From Salipiger abyssi (GTDB lineage: Bacteria; Pseudomonadota; Alphaproteobacteria; Rhodobacterales; Rhodobacteraceae), in contig NZ_CP015093.1 of assembly GCF_001975705.1 (NCBI RefSeq), forward strand, positions 1,798,001 through 1,862,000: a stretch of DNA of 64,000 nucleotides, in the 5' to 3' direction. Position numbers and translations under genes: made by a program. Under the pieces are notes generated by a model, which was given only the letters and a program-made list of their open reading frames with translations, made no database searches and had not been told where the DNA came from. Of this stretch, positions 1-9,054 are shown piece by piece. The stretch's first letter is position 1. Every line of letters starts with the position of its first letter.

Positions 1-180
1 AAAGGCGATGTCCATCTCGGTCACGATATCGGCCAGGCTTTCCGCCTGCCGGACATTGCCGTCGATGGTGTCGCGACGCTCCTTCACATGCTGCATCGCG
101 ATGACGAGGCCGATCATGACCGCACCCGCCAGGCCGACGACGGTCAGAATCGCGGTTCGGATGGGGACGGTGGTGCGCAT
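1..180 (-). CDS. N-terminal fragment of a membrane protein, possibly a chemoreceptor
   Basis: Only the first 60 codons lie in the window. The ATG is at 178-180 and the frame runs open off the left edge. The N-terminus is basic (MRTTVPIRT), followed by a hydrophobic stretch at about residues 9-28, consistent with an uncleaved signal anchor. The next residues (EMDIAF region) are polar and helix-prone, as in the sensor domain of chemoreceptors or sensor kinases. An AAGGA box lies about 11 bases upstream. Without the rest of the gene the family cannot be decided; a methyl-accepting chemotaxis protein is a guess from the N-terminal architecture only. Confidence 0.5.
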   Translation of the reverse strand, partial: MRTTVPIRTAILTVVGLAGAVMIGLVIAMQHVKERRDTIDGNVRQAESLADIVTEMDIAF

Positions 181-387
181 GAGGGGCGGATTCCTTCGTA
201 GCCGGGGTTTCGGTTGCGCAGCCTAAACGCCCAAAAGATAACGAAGCATGAAGCCTGGAGCAGTCTCTTGCCGGTCACCTGTGCGCGCGCGTGAAACGCC
301 CCTCTTGCGGAATCGAATCGCGAGGCGTATATGCCCTTCAACAGCGGCGCGTCGGGGTCTTCTCCGAGGTTCCACCGGGAAAGATCG

Positions 388-410
388 ACGGGCCGCGCGC
401 CCGTTTTTTT
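388..410 (+). terminator. intrinsic terminator in the leader of rimP-nusA-infB
   Basis: A 6-bp perfect stem (388-393 with 399-404), five-base loop and run of seven T (404-410) lie 25 bases before the rimP start. Because it sits upstream of the first gene, it would either end an upstream short transcript or act as an attenuator for the operon. No ORF or tRNA is recognisable in the 250 bases before it. Confidence 0.6.
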
Positions 411-434
411 GTTTCACGCATCGGACCCGGACAC

Positions 435-1019
435 ATGACCGACCTGATCGCAAAATCCGCCATCGACCGGCGCCTCGCCGAGATCGTCACCCCCGTCATC
501 GAAGACATGGGGTTCGAGCTCGTGCGCATCCGGCTGATGGGCGGCAAGACCTCGACGCTGCAAATCATGGCGGAACGCCCCGAGGGCGGGATCGAGGTCG
601 ACGAATGCGCCGAGATCTCCACCGCCGTCTCCGCCATTCTCGATGTTGAGGATCCGATTCTCGACACCTACACGCTGGAGGTCTCCAGCCCCGGCATCGA
701 CCGCCCGCTGACCCGGCTCAAGGATTTCGAGACCTTCGAGGGATATGAGGTCAAGATCGAGACCCAGGAGATGATCGACGGCCGCAAGCGCTGGCGCGGC
801 GTTCTCGCCGGGGTCGAGGGCGGCGAGGTGCTGCTCAATATCGAAGAGGGCGGCGAGGAACAGACCATCGGCCTGCAATTCGACTGGCTCAGCGATGCCA
901 AGCTGATCCTCACCGACGACCTGATCCGCGACATGCTGCGCGCCCGCAAGGCCAAGCCCGTGGACGAAACCCAATACGATGAAATCCAGGCCGACGACGC
1001 GGCCGCTCAGGAGGAGTAA
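435..1019 (+). CDS. rimP: ribosome maturation factor RimP
   Basis: 194 residues. RimP is a cytoplasmic factor needed for late maturation of the 30S subunit. The sequence shows the usual two halves: an alpha/beta domain (about residues 1-85, with the typical [10 protein letters not shown] at its end) and an SH3-like barrel (about 90-165), then an acidic tail. The ATG at 435 was preferred to an in-frame ATG at 291, because 291-434 crosses the leader terminator and encodes unrelated sequence. The last codons contain the AGGAGG that serves nusA, 10 bases further on. First gene of rimP-nusA-ylxR-infB, an order conserved across bacteria. Confidence 0.95.
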   Translation: MTDLIAKSAIDRRLAEIVTPVIEDMGFELVRIRLMGGKTSTLQIMAERPEGGIEVDECAEISTAVSAILDVEDPILDTYTLEVSSPGIDRPLTRLKDFETFEGYEVKIETQEMIDGRKRWRGVLAGVEGGEVLLNIEEGGEEQTIGLQFDWLSDAKLILTDDLIRDMLRARKAKPVDETQYDEIQADDAAAQEE

Positions 1020-1026
1020 AACAACA

Positions 1027-2655
1027 ATGGCAATCACCTCTGCCAACCAGCTTGAGCTTTTGCAGACCGCCGAGGCGGTGGCCCGCGAGAAGATGATCGA
1101 CCCCGCCCTCGTGATCGAGGCGATGGAAGAGTCGCTCTCGCGCGCGGCGAAATCGCGCTACGGCTCCGAGATGGACATCCGCGTCAAGATCGACCGCAAG
1201 ACCGGGCGGGCGACCTTTACCCGGGTGCGCACCGTGGTCGAGGACGAGGAGCTGGAGAACTACCAGGCCGAGATGACCGTGCAGCAGGCCAAGCAGTACA
1301 TGGCCGATCCCAAGGTGGGCGATCAGTTCATCGAAGAGGTGCCGCCGGTCGATATGGGCCGCATCGCCGCGCAATCGGCCAAGCAGGTGATCCTGCAAAA
1401 GGTCCGCGAAGCGGAGCGCGACCGTCAGTACGACGAGTTCAAGGACCGTAACGGCACCATCATCAACGGCACCGTCAAGCGCGAGGAATACGGCAACGTC
1501 ATCGTCGATGTGGGCCGTGGCGAGGCGATCCTGCGCCGCAACGAGAAGATCGGCCGCGAGAGCTATCGCCCCGGCGACCGCATCCGCTGCTACATCAAGG
1601 ACGTGCGTCGCGAGGCCCGCGGCCCGCAGATCTTCCTGTCGCGCACCGCGCCGGAATTCATGGCCGAGCTCTTCAAGATGGAAGTGCCGGAGATCTACGA
1701 CGGCATCATCGAGATCAAGGCCGTGGCCCGCGACCCGGGCTCGCGCGCCAAGATCGGCGTGGTCTCCTATGACGGCTCCATCGACCCGGTGGGCGCCTGC
1801 GTCGGTATGCGCGGCTCGCGCGTGCAGGCCGTCGTGAACGAGCTTCAGGGCGAAAAGATCGACATCATCCCGTGGAACGAGGATATGCCGACCTTCCTGG
1901 TGAACGCGCTTCAGCCCGCCGAGGTCTCCAAGGTGGTGCTCGACGAGGATGCCGAGCGCATCGAGGTGGTGGTGCCGGACGAGCAGCTGTCGCTGGCCAT
2001 CGGCCGTCGTGGCCAGAACGTGCGTCTGGCGTCGCAGCTCACCGGTCTCGATATCGACATCATGACCGAGGAAGAAGAGAGCCAGCGCCGCCAGAAGGAA
2101 TTCGAGGAGCGCACCAAGCTCTTCATGGATACGCTGGATCTCGACGAGTTCTTTGCCCAGCTTCTCGTGGCCGAGGGCTTCACCAATCTCGAAGAGGTCG
2201 CCTATGTCGAGCTCGACGAACTGCTGGTGATCGACGGAGTCGACGAGGGCACCGCGCAGGAGCTTCAGACCCGCGCCCGCGAATTCCTCGAAGAGCAGGC
2301 CCGCAAGGCGCTGGAACATGCCCGCGAGCTGGGTGTCGAGGACAGCCTGGTTGACTTCGAGGGGCTCACTCCCCAAATGGTAGAGGCACTGGCAGAAGAC
2401 GGCGTGAAGACGCTGGAAGATTTCGCCACCTGCGCCGACTGGGAACTGGCCGGCGGCTGGACCACGGTGGATGGCGAACGTGTCAAGGACGACGGTCTTC
2501 TCGAAAAGTTCGATGTGGATCTTGCCGAGGCTCAGAATCTGATCATGACCGCGCGTGTCCTTCTTGGCTGGGTCGATCCCGCCGATCTCGAAGCGGAGGC
2601 CGAAGACGAGGCCGACGAAGACGGTGACGCGGAAGAGACCGGGGAAGAGGTCTGA
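1027..2655 (+). CDS. nusA: transcription termination/antitermination factor NusA
   Basis: 542 residues. NusA binds RNA polymerase and nascent RNA and tunes pausing, termination and antitermination. Domains in order: RNAP-binding N-terminal domain (about 1-130), S1 (about 137-200), two KH domains (about 205-350, with the conserved [12 protein letters not shown] near residue 315), then helix-hairpin-helix/acidic repeats (about 390-525) and an acidic end. The C-terminal repeats are typical of proteobacterial NusA. The ATG at 1027 sits 10 bases after AGGAGG inside the rimP end; an upstream in-frame ATG at 979 lies within rimP and is not preferred. ylxR follows after four bases. Confidence 0.97.
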   Translation: MAITSANQLELLQTAEAVAREKMIDPALVIEAMEESLSRAAKSRYGSEMDIRVKIDRKTGRATFTRVRTVVEDEELENYQAEMTVQQAKQYMADPKVGDQFIEEVPPVDMGRIAAQSAKQVILQKVREAERDRQYDEFKDRNGTIINGTVKREEYGNVIVDVGRGEAILRRNEKIGRESYRPGDRIRCYIKDVRREARGPQIFLSRTAPEFMAELFKMEVPEIYDGIIEIKAVARDPGSRAKIGVVSYDGSIDPVGACVGMRGSRVQAVVNELQGEKIDIIPWNEDMPTFLVNALQPAEVSKVVLDEDAERIEVVVPDEQLSLAIGRRGQNVRLASQLTGLDIDIMTEEEESQRRQKEFEERTKLFMDTLDLDEFFAQLLVAEGFTNLEEVAYVELDELLVIDGVDEGTAQELQTRAREFLEEQARKALEHARELGVEDSLVDFEGLTPQMVEALAEDGVKTLEDFATCADWELAGGWTTVDGERVKDDGLLEKFDVDLAEAQNLIMTARVLLGWVDPADLEAEAEDEADEDGDAEETGEEV

Positions 2656-2659
2656 GCGC

Positions 2660-3343
2660 ATGAGCAGGGGCGGCCAGGACAAAGACCGGGCCGACGGGCC
2701 GGAGCGGCGCTGCATCGCCACGGGCGAGAGTCAGCCGGCCTCCGGCCTGATCCGTTTCGTGATCGGGCCCGAGAACCAGGTGGTGCCGGATCTGGCGGGC
2801 AAGCTGCCGGGCCGGGGCATCTGGGTGGCGTCGGATCGCGCGGCGCTGGAAAAGGCCGCCGCCAAGGGGTTGTTCGCCCGGGCGGCGAAACAGCCTGTGA
2901 CGGTGCCCGACGATCTGCCCGGGCTGATTGAGCGGATGCTGGCGCGGCGAGTGGTCGAGCTTATCAGCCTCGCCCGCAAGTCGGGCGATGCGGTGGCAGG
3001 TTATGAAAAGGTCAAGGATTGGCTGGGCCGCGAGGATGCGGATGTGCTGATCCAGGCCGAGGACGGATCCGGGCGCGGCAAGTCGAAATTGTCCACGCCG
3101 CAATGGGGCAGCTATATCGGCTGGCTCACGGCGGATGAGCTGGGTCTGGCCTTTGGACGGGAAAAGGTGATACATGCGGCGCTTGGCGCTGGTGGACTCA
3201 CGAAACGTGTTGTAGAGGAGGCCCAAAGACTGAAGGGCCTGCGCGTCGGAAGGGCCGATGCGACGTCGGTGGCAGGGGCCACCGGGGCGGCGAAAGCCGC
3301 CGGGGGCGGTAGGGCCGCCGGAAAGGATAAGAGAGCTGAATGA
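2660..3343 (+). CDS. YlxR-type RNA-binding protein fused to an L7Ae-like domain
   Basis: 227 residues. The N-terminal half (about 1-90) is a YlxR/DUF448 domain with the RRCIATGE signature and a GRGIWV strand. The second half (about 95-190) resembles the L7Ae/YlxQ ribosomal-protein fold ([15 protein letters not shown], later a K-rich TP-QWGSYIG stretch). In Firmicutes ylxR and ylxQ are separate adjacent genes between nusA and infB; here they are one polypeptide, a form known in alphaproteobacteria. The Ala/Gly/Lys-rich tail looks disordered. An RNA-binding or nucleoid-associated regulatory role is inferred from the family. Its stop overlaps the infB start as ATGA, implying translational coupling. 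Confidence 0.88.
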   Translation: MSRGGQDKDRADGPERRCIATGESQPASGLIRFVIGPENQVVPDLAGKLPGRGIWVASDRAALEKAAAKGLFARAAKQPVTVPDDLPGLIERMLARRVVELISLARKSGDAVAGYEKVKDWLGREDADVLIQAEDGSGRGKSKLSTPQWGSYIGWLTADELGLAFGREKVIHAALGAGGLTKRVVEEAQRLKGLRVGRADATSVAGATGAAKAAGGGRAAGKDKRAE

Positions 3344-5853
3344 GCGATAACGACGGCAAAAAGACTCTGGGTGTTCGTGGTGGCGGTCCCCGTTCGGGAT
3401 CTGTGAAGCAGAGCTTCAGCCATGGCCGCACCAAGAACGTCGTGGTGGAAACCAAGCGCAAGCGCGTGGTGGTTCCCAAACCCGGTGCCGGTGGCGGCAA
3501 GGGCGGGGGCGGCAGCGCGCTCGGCGGGTCGGGCGGCAAGCGTCCGGCGGGGATTTCCGATGCCGAGATGGAGCGCCGGCTCAAGGCGTTGCAGGCCGCC
3601 AAGGCCCGCGAGGCCGAGGAACAGGCGCAGCGCGAGGCCGAGGAAAAGGCCCGCGCCGAAGAGCGTGCGCGCCAGCGCGCCGAGAAGGAACAGAAAGAGC
3701 GCGAACAGCGCGAGGCCGAAGAGCGCGCCAAGGCGAAAGCCGAGGAAGAAGCGCAGAAGGCCCGCGACGCTGCCGAGGCCGCCAAGAAGGCCGAGGCCGC
3801 CGCTGCCGCGCCGAAGGCCGATCCGGCTGCCGCCGCGCAGGCGCGCGGCCCGGCAGGCGGCGGTGCCGGTGCGCCCAAATCGGCGCAGCCGCAGCGCAAA
3901 TCCGAGCGCGAGCGCGAGGAGCGTGGCCGCTCGACCCGTGGCCGCGACGACGGCAACCGCCGCTCCGGCAAGCTGACGCTGAACCAGGCGCTCGGCGGCG
4001 AGGGCGGTCGGCAGAAATCCATGGCCGCGATGAAGCGCAAGCAGGAGCGTGCGCGTCAGAAGGCGATGGGCGGCCAGCAGCAGCGCGAGAAGGTCGTGCG
4101 CGACGTCCAGCTGCCCGAGGCGATCACCGTCGCCGAGCTCGCCAACCGGATGGCCGAGCGTGTGGCGGATGTGGTCAAGTCGCTGATGCAGAACGGCATC
4201 ATGGCGACGCAGAACCAGACCATCGACGCCGATACCGCGGAACTGATCATCGAGGAATTCGGCCACCGCGTGACCCGCGTCTCCGATGCCGATGTCGAGG
4301 ACGTCATCAAGACCGTCGACGACAAGCCGGAAGATCTTCAGTCGCGTCCGCCGGTCATCACGATCATGGGCCATGTCGACCACGGCAAGACCTCGCTGCT
4401 CGACAAGATCCGTCAGGCCAATGTGACCTCTGGCGAGGCCGGCGGGATCACCCAGCATATCGGCGCCTATCAGGTGACGACGAAGGGCGGCGACGTGCTG
4501 ACCTTCCTCGACACGCCCGGCCACGCCGCCTTTACCTCGATGCGCTCGCGCGGCGCTCAGGTGACGGATATCGTCGTGCTGGTGGTGGCGGCGGATGACG
4601 CGGTGATGCCGCAGACCGTCGAAGCCATCAACCACGCCAAGGCCGCCGGCGTTCCGATGATCGTCGCGATCAACAAGGTGGACAAGCCGAGCGCCAACCC
4701 GACCAAGGTGCGCACCGACCTGCTTCAGCACGAAGTGGTGGTGGAGCAGATGTCGGGCGAGGTGCAGGATGTCGAAGTGTCGGCCCATACCGGGCAGGGG
4801 CTCGACGAGCTGCTCGACGCCATCGCGTTGCAGGCCGAACTGCTGGAGCTGAAGGCGAACCCGAACCGGGCCGCCGAAGGCGCCGTGATCGAGGCACAGC
4901 TCGACGTGGGCCGCGGCCCGGTCGCCACCGTCCTCGTGCAGAACGGCACGCTGAAACAGGGCGACATCTTTGTTGTGGGCGAGCAGTACGGCAAGGTCCG
5001 TGCGCTGATCAACGACAAGGGCGAGCGGGTCAAGGAAGCCGGCCCGTCGGTGCCGGTCGAGGTTCTGGGCCTCAACGGCACGCCCGAGGCCGGTGACGTG
5101 CTCAACGTGACCGAGACCGAGGCGCAGGCCCGCGAGATCGCCGAGTACCGCGAACACGCCGCCAAGGAGAAACGCGCCGCCGCCGGTGCCGCGACGACCC
5201 TTGAGCAGCTGATGATGAAGGCCAAGGAAGACGAGAGCGTCTCCGAGCTGCCGGTGGTCGTGAAGGCCGACGTGCAGGGCTCGGCCGAGGCCATCGTCCA
5301 GGCGCTGGAAAAGGTCGGCAACGACGAGGTCCGCGTGCGGGTGATCCACTACGGCGTGGGTGCCATCACCGAGACCGATATCGGCCTTGCCGAAGCCTCG
5401 GGCTGCCCGGTGATCGGCTTCAACGTTCGTGCCAACGCGCCGGCGCGCAACGCGGCGAACCAGAAGGGCGTGGAGATCCGCTATTACTCGGTGATCTACG
5501 ACCTGGTGGACGATGTGAAAGCCGCTGCGTCGGGTCTGCTGTCGAACGAGGTTCGCGAGAACTTCATCGGCTACGCGCAGATCAAGGAGGTCTTCAAGGT
5601 CTCCAATGTGGGCAAGGTCGCCGGCTGTCTGGTCACCGAGGGTGTGGCGCGCCGCTCCGCCGGTGTCCGCCTGCTGCGCGACGATGTGGTGATCCACGAG
5701 GGCACGCTGAAGACGCTCAAGCGTTTCAAGGACGAGGTTGCCGAGGTGCAGTCCGGCCAGGAATGCGGCATGGCCTTCGAGAATTACGACGACATTCGCC
5801 CCGACGATGTCATCGAGATCTTCGAGCGCGAGGAGATCGAGCGGTCGCTCTGA
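3340..5853 (+). CDS. infB: translation initiation factor IF-2
   Basis: 837 residues. This GTPase places initiator fMet-tRNA on the 30S subunit and promotes subunit joining. After a Gly-rich N-terminus comes a long charged Ala/Glu/Lys/Arg-rich segment (about 70-190), predicted coiled coil or disordered, then IF2-N (about 255-330). The G domain has GHVDHGKT near residue 344, DTPGH near 392 and NKVD near 445. Domains II-IV follow, ending in the conserved [11 protein letters not shown] region. Last gene of the rimP operon, with a terminator 23 bases downstream. The repetitive charged segment produces long spurious ORFs on the other strand. Confidence 0.97.
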   Translation: MSDNDGKKTLGVRGGGPRSGSVKQSFSHGRTKNVVVETKRKRVVVPKPGAGGGKGGGGSALGGSGGKRPAGISDAEMERRLKALQAAKAREAEEQAQREAEEKARAEERARQRAEKEQKEREQREAEERAKAKAEEEAQKARDAAEAAKKAEAAAAAPKADPAAAAQARGPAGGGAGAPKSAQPQRKSEREREERGRSTRGRDDGNRRSGKLTLNQALGGEGGRQKSMAAMKRKQERARQKAMGGQQQREKVVRDVQLPEAITVAELANRMAERVADVVKSLMQNGIMATQNQTIDADTAELIIEEFGHRVTRVSDADVEDVIKTVDDKPEDLQSRPPVITIMGHVDHGKTSLLDKIRQANVTSGEAGGITQHIGAYQVTTKGGDVLTFLDTPGHAAFTSMRSRGAQVTDIVVLVVAADDAVMPQTVEAINHAKAAGVPMIVAINKVDKPSANPTKVRTDLLQHEVVVEQMSGEVQDVEVSAHTGQGLDELLDAIALQAELLELKANPNRAAEGAVIEAQLDVGRGPVATVLVQNGTLKQGDIFVVGEQYGKVRALINDKGERVKEAGPSVPVEVLGLNGTPEAGDVLNVTETEAQAREIAEYREHAAKEKRAAAGAATTLEQLMMKAKEDESVSELPVVVKADVQGSAEAIVQALEKVGNDEVRVRVIHYGVGAITETDIGLAEASGCPVIGFNVRANAPARNAANQKGVEIRYYSVIYDLVDDVKAAASGLLSNEVRENFIGYAQIKEVFKVSNVGKVAGCLVTEGVARRSAGVRLLRDDVVIHEGTLKTLKRFKDEVAEVQSGQECGMAFENYDDIRPDDVIEIFEREEIERSL

Positions 5854-5875
5854 TCTCCGAAGCGAGAGACAAGGG

Positions 5876-5905
5876 AAAGGCGGCGCCCTCGGGCGTCGCC
5901 TTTTT
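5876..5905 (+). terminator. intrinsic terminator after infB
   Basis: A GC-rich stem of about nine pairs (5879-5888 with 5891-5900, one G-U) with a very short loop is followed by five T. It lies 23 bases after the infB stop and ends the rimP-infB operon. Confidence 0.8.
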
Positions 5906-5934
5906 CAATATTTGAAAACGGGGCCGCCGTTGGA

Positions 5935-5971
5935 ACGGAAAAGCCCGGGCACGAGGCCCGGGCTTTTCCGT
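5935..5971. terminator. 16-bp perfect inverted repeat, bidirectional terminator
   Basis: Arms 5935-5950 and 5956-5971 are perfectly complementary around a five-base loop. Each arm carries an A4 or T4 run beside the GC core, so the hairpin can terminate transcription from either side. It backs up the infB terminator and ends the short minus-strand gene at 6005-6133. Confidence 0.8.
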
Positions 5972-6004
5972 AGTACCGATGTGTAAGTCTGTGGCGAGCT
6001 GGGC

Positions 6005-6133
6005 TCAGGCTGCAACCGGCATACCGGTGAAAACCTGAGTACCCACACGCACGGCAATGCGACCGTCGGGCAGGGTCTTTTCGACCAGGCCCTGAACCGA
6101 GACGCAGCTGCCGAGAATGATCGTACGCAGCAT
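6005..6133 (-). CDS. 42-residue hypothetical protein
   Basis: A 43-codon ORF starting with ATG at 6131-6133. The product begins MLRTIILGSCVSVQGLVEKT and ends GMPVAA; it has one Cys, no clear membrane segment, and alternating hydrophobic residues suggesting a small beta fold. Support for a real gene: its own promoter-like sequence upstream, a strong terminator 33 bases downstream, and isolation from neighbours by lower-GC DNA. I recall similar short proteins in this family of bacteria but have no function for them. A 77-codon overlapping ORF in another frame runs through the terminator and was rejected. Confidence 0.6.
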   Translation of the reverse strand: MLRTIILGSCVSVQGLVEKTLPDGRIAVRVGTQVFTGMPVAA

Positions 6134-6182
6134 TTCAATGTTCCCCGTGTTGAGTGTTACAAAACTATGAATAAGGGGGAAT

Positions 6183-6212
6183 CGTTAACGGAACCAGAAT
6201 AAATTCTGTCAA
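6183..6212 (-). promoter_or_regulatory. candidate promoter for the 42-residue ORF
   Basis: A perfect TTGACA (-35) on the minus strand at 6212-6207 is followed after 18 bases by TTAACG (6188-6183), a poor -10. It lies 50 bases upstream of the 6133 start in AT-rich DNA that stands out from the surroundings. Confidence 0.4.
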
Positions 6213-6296
6213 GTGCGCCTATAATCTATGCAAACAGGCCATTTTCCCGAATTTTCTTATGCTGCAATGCAGAAAATTCTGGACAATTCTAAAGGC

Positions 6297-6698
6297 TCAC
6301 AGCCAGTCGCGCAGGATCGCGATGAGGGGAATATCCGCCGGCGGCATGGGGTAATCGCGCAGCTCGCGCGCGCGGACCCATTTCAGCGCCTGGCCCTCCT
6401 TCGATTGCGGCGTGCCCTGCCATTTGCGGCAGGCATAGAGCGGCATCAGAAGGTGAAATGTCTCATAGCTGTGCGAGGCGAAGGTCAGCGGCGCGAGGCA
6501 GCTTTCCCAGGTGTCGATGCCCAGCTCTTCCTGAAGCTCGCGGATTAGCGCGTGCTCGGGGGATTCTCCCGGCTCGACCTTGCCGCCGGGAAATTCCCAG
6601 AGCCCGGCCATGCTCTTGCCCTCGGGTCGCTGCGCGAGGAGCACGCGGCCATCGGGGTCGATCAGGGCGACGGCGGAGACGAGGACGATCTTGGACAT
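6297..6698 (-). CDS. mutT: MutT-type Nudix hydrolase, (8-oxo-)dGTP diphosphatase
   Basis: 133 residues, the usual MutT size. The Nudix box (GX5EX7REUXEEXGU) is intact at residues 38-60, including the RELQEELG metal-binding helix. The start of the protein, with VLLAQRPEGKSMAGLWEFPGGK, is the pattern typical of MutT enzymes that hydrolyse 8-oxo-dGTP and so prevent A:T to C:G transversions. Substrate choice is inferred from the family. It lies about 80 bases downstream of argJ on the same strand and may be cotranscribed; in this bacterial group argJ and mutT are often neighbours. Confidence 0.88.
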   Translation of the reverse strand: MSKIVLVSAVALIDPDGRVLLAQRPEGKSMAGLWEFPGGKVEPGESPEHALIRELQEELGIDTWESCLAPLTFASHSYETFHLLMPLYACRKWQGTPQSKEGQALKWVRARELRDYPMPPADIPLIAILRDWL

Positions 6699-6780
6699 GG
6701 TGAGGCTCTGGCGGAAAGGGCGAAGGCGAGGGGCAGGCCCCTCGCCGGGGTGAGTATTTAGAGAAAGATGAAGGAGCGGG

Positions 6781-8010
6781 TCAGGAGCGGTAATCGGCGT
6801 TGATGCTGATGTAACCGTGGGTGAGGTCGCAGGTCCAGACGGTGGCTTTGCCCTCGCCCAGGCCGATATCGACCCCGATGGTGATCTCGGGCTCTTTCAT
6901 CAGCGCGGCGCCGTCCTCTTCGCGGTAGGAGGGCGCGACCCAGCCGTTTTCCGCCACCAGCACATCGCCGAAGCGGATGGTTAACGTGTCGCGGTCGGCG
7001 GCGGCGCCGGATTTGCCCACCGCCATGACGATGCGGCCCCAGTTGGGATCCTCGCCGGCGACGGCGGTCTTGACCAGCGGCGAGTTGGCAATGGCCAGCG
7101 CATGGGTGCGGGCATCGGCATCGGAGGCGGCGCCGGTCACGTTGACGGTGACGAATTTCGTGGCGCCCTCGCCGTCCTTCACCACCTGATGGGCGAGATC
7201 GAGGAAGACACCTTCGAGCGCCTCGGCGAAGGCCGTGTCTTCGGCGGTAACGTCGACACCAGAGGCGCCGGTGGCGCCCATCAGCAGGGTGTCGGAGGTC
7301 GAGGTGTCGCTGTCGACGGTGATGCAGTTGAAGGTGCGGGCGTTGATGCCGCTCACCAGCGCCTGAAGATCGGTGCGGGAGATCCTTGCATCGGTGAAGA
7401 GATAGACCAGCATCGTCGCCATGTCCGGCGCGATCATGCCCGAGCCCTTGGCAAAGCCCGCGATCTTCAGCGCGCCGCCGGGCAGCGAAACGGTGGCGCA
7501 GGCGCCTTTGGGGAAGGTGTCGGTGGTCATGATGGCGCGGGCGGCTTCGGCGCCCTTGCCCGGGTCGAGCGCGGCGACCAGCTCGCCCACCTTTGACGTG
7601 ATGCGGTCATGCGGCAGGCGCTCGCCGATCACCCCGGTGGAGCTGGTGAAGACGCGGGTTTCCGGCAGGCCGGTGGCGCCGGCCACCGCCGCGCAGATCG
7701 CCGCGACCGAGCCGTCGCCTGCCTTGCCGGTGAAGGCGTTGGAATTGCCCGAATTGACGATGATCGCGGCGCCGGCCTCGCTGTCGGCGCCGATCTTGGC
7801 CTGACAGTCGAGCACATTGGCCGAGCGCGTGGCGGAGCGCGTGAAGACCCCGGCCATGGTGCTGCCGGGGTCGAGCAGGGCCAGCATCACATCCGTGCGC
7901 CCCGCATAGCGCACCCCCGCCGCGGCGGAGGCGAAACGCACGCCCCCGATAACCGGAAGCTCCGGAAAACCCTCGGGCGCGAGGGGCGAAACGGATGTGA
8001 TCTTGGCCAC
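6781..8010 (-). CDS. argJ: bifunctional ornithine acetyltransferase / N-acetylglutamate synthase
   Basis: 409 residues. ArgJ moves the acetyl group from N-acetylornithine to glutamate, recycling it in arginine biosynthesis, and can also use acetyl-CoA. The protein is made as a precursor that cleaves itself before a conserved Thr; here that is Thr199 in GMIAPDMATML (most relatives have Asn where this one has Asp196). The oxyanion-hole Thr-Gly is at 125-126 (SSTGVIGERLP). The start is GTG at 8008-8010, directly abutting the stop of the upstream parvulin gene, so the two are very likely translationally coupled. Confidence 0.95.
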   Translation of the reverse strand: MAKITSVSPLAPEGFPELPVIGGVRFASAAAGVRYAGRTDVMLALLDPGSTMAGVFTRSATRSANVLDCQAKIGADSEAGAAIIVNSGNSNAFTGKAGDGSVAAICAAVAGATGLPETRVFTSSTGVIGERLPHDRITSKVGELVAALDPGKGAEAARAIMTTDTFPKGACATVSLPGGALKIAGFAKGSGMIAPDMATMLVYLFTDARISRTDLQALVSGINARTFNCITVDSDTSTSDTLLMGATGASGVDVTAEDTAFAEALEGVFLDLAHQVVKDGEGATKFVTVNVTGAASDADARTHALAIANSPLVKTAVAGEDPNWGRIVMAVGKSGAAADRDTLTIRFGDVLVAENGWVAPSYREEDGAALMKEPEITIGVDIGLGEGKATVWTCDLTHGYISINADYRS

Positions 8011-8862
8011 TTAGTCCTCCAGAAGCTGCGTGTTGGACAGCACCGAGACATCGGCCTCGGATTTGTCCATGCGGGTCACGTCGGCCGCTGCGAGCTTTTC
8101 GTCGATATAGCTCTGCACGGCTTCCTGTTGCAGCTTCAGTTCGATCTCTTCGCGCACGCTGTCAAGAGCCGGCGCTTCCTTGTCGCGGGTCTCGTTGAGC
8201 TTGATGACGTGCCAGCCGAACTGGGTTTCCACCGGGGCGGAAATCGCGCCGGGCTCCATCTCTTTCACGGCCTCTTCGAAGGGCGCCACCATCATCCCGG
8301 CACCGAACCAGCCGAGCTCGCCGCCATTGGGGCCGGAGGGGCCGGTGGATTTCTCCTTGGCCAGTTCGGCGAAATCGGCACCGCCTTCCAGCTCTTCGAC
8401 CAGCGCCTTGGCCTCGTCCTCTGTTTCCACGAGAATGTGAGAGGCGTTGAACTCGGTGCCGAGATCGGAGCCGGCATAGTCCGCGTCATAGGCGGCCTGC
8501 ACCGCCTCGTCGGTCAGCGCGGCCTGGGCGACGGTCTTGATCACCTCGGCGGCCATCAGCGCGCGGCGCTCGTTTTCCAGCGACAGGGTGACCAGCTTGG
8601 TTTCCTCGGCCTGCTCGTCCTGCGCCAGAACCGCCTGCTGCACCAGCTGATCGAGGATCCCGTCCCACAGCACCTCATCGCCGAGCTGCTGATACTGGTC
8701 CGGCAGGGTGGAGCGGATCACCAGCATGTTGCCCAGCGTGATCTCCTGGCCGTTGACCGTGGCCACGACGGAGTCGAGGCCCATTTCCTCCTGCGCCTGA
8801 GCGGGCAGCGCCAGCGCAATCGCAAAAGCCGCCGCGGTCAGTTTCGTGAGGGTTTTCGGCAT
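8011..8862 (-). CDS. periplasmic parvulin-type peptidyl-prolyl isomerase
   Basis: 283 residues. A cleavable signal peptide is visible (basic start, hydrophobic core, ALPAQA before residue 24), so it acts in the periplasm. An N-terminal SurA/PrsA-like helical region (about 30-135) precedes one PpiC domain (about 139-224) with the typical ASHILV, GGELGWFG and TQFGWHVI elements. It should assist folding of outer-membrane or secreted proteins; the position divergent from secA fits a role in the export pathway. Directly followed by argJ. Confidence 0.9.
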   Translation of the reverse strand: MPKTLTKLTAAAFAIALALPAQAQEEMGLDSVVATVNGQEITLGNMLVIRSTLPDQYQQLGDEVLWDGILDQLVQQAVLAQDEQAEETKLVTLSLENERRALMAAEVIKTVAQAALTDEAVQAAYDADYAGSDLGTEFNASHILVETEDEAKALVEELEGGADFAELAKEKSTGPSGPNGGELGWFGAGMMVAPFEEAVKEMEPGAISAPVETQFGWHVIKLNETRDKEAPALDSVREEIELKLQQEAVQSYIDEKLAAADVTRMDKSEADVSVLSNTQLLED

Positions 8863-8912
8863 CTGTCAGGTCCTTTCGCGGTCCTTGGGTTGGCCGCCCG
8901 GGGCAGGCGGCG

Positions 8913-8941
8913 TTGACACTCTGTGACCCTAGCCTTACATG
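8913..8941 (+). promoter_or_regulatory. sigma-70-type promoter of secA
   Basis: TTGACA (8913-8918), 17-base spacer and TACATG (8936-8941). The hexamers and spacing are close to the housekeeping consensus. Transcription would begin near 8948, leaving a leader of about 105 bases before the secA ATG at 9055. This excludes the upstream in-frame ATG at 8923, which lies inside the promoter. Confidence 0.7.
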
Positions 8942-9054
8942 GCCAAAAGGCTCTGCAAGGCCGGTCGTTCCCCTGTGTCATATGGGCTGTGTTCGAGGCG
9001 GGCAAGCGGATGCCAGCAAAAGAACACGCATTTGTCAGACAGGAACGGGCAGCT

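Noticed and set aside
300..345. tRNA T-arm-like sequence on the minus strand before rimP
   Set aside because: The TTCGATT loop is not flanked by a 5-bp stem and no acceptor or anticodon arm can be folded.
910..2721. 603-codon ORF antisense to nusA
   Set aside because: Shadow of nusA; spans the rimP-nusA and nusA-ylxR junctions.
3600..3960. Repetitive GC-rich stretch that might be a tandem repeat
   Set aside because: It is the charged Ala/Glu/Lys/Arg segment of IF-2, normal for the family.
3112..5697. 861-codon ORF antisense to infB
   Set aside because: Arises from the repetitive Ala/Glu/Arg segment of infB; no motif.
5905..6138. 77-codon minus-strand ORF overlapping the 42-residue gene
   Set aside because: Runs through the terminator hairpin and has a less natural composition than the 43-codon frame.
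8923..9054. Upstream in-frame start for secA
   Set aside because: The ATG at 8923 falls inside the -35/-10 promoter, and the added 44 residues do not resemble the SecA N-terminus.
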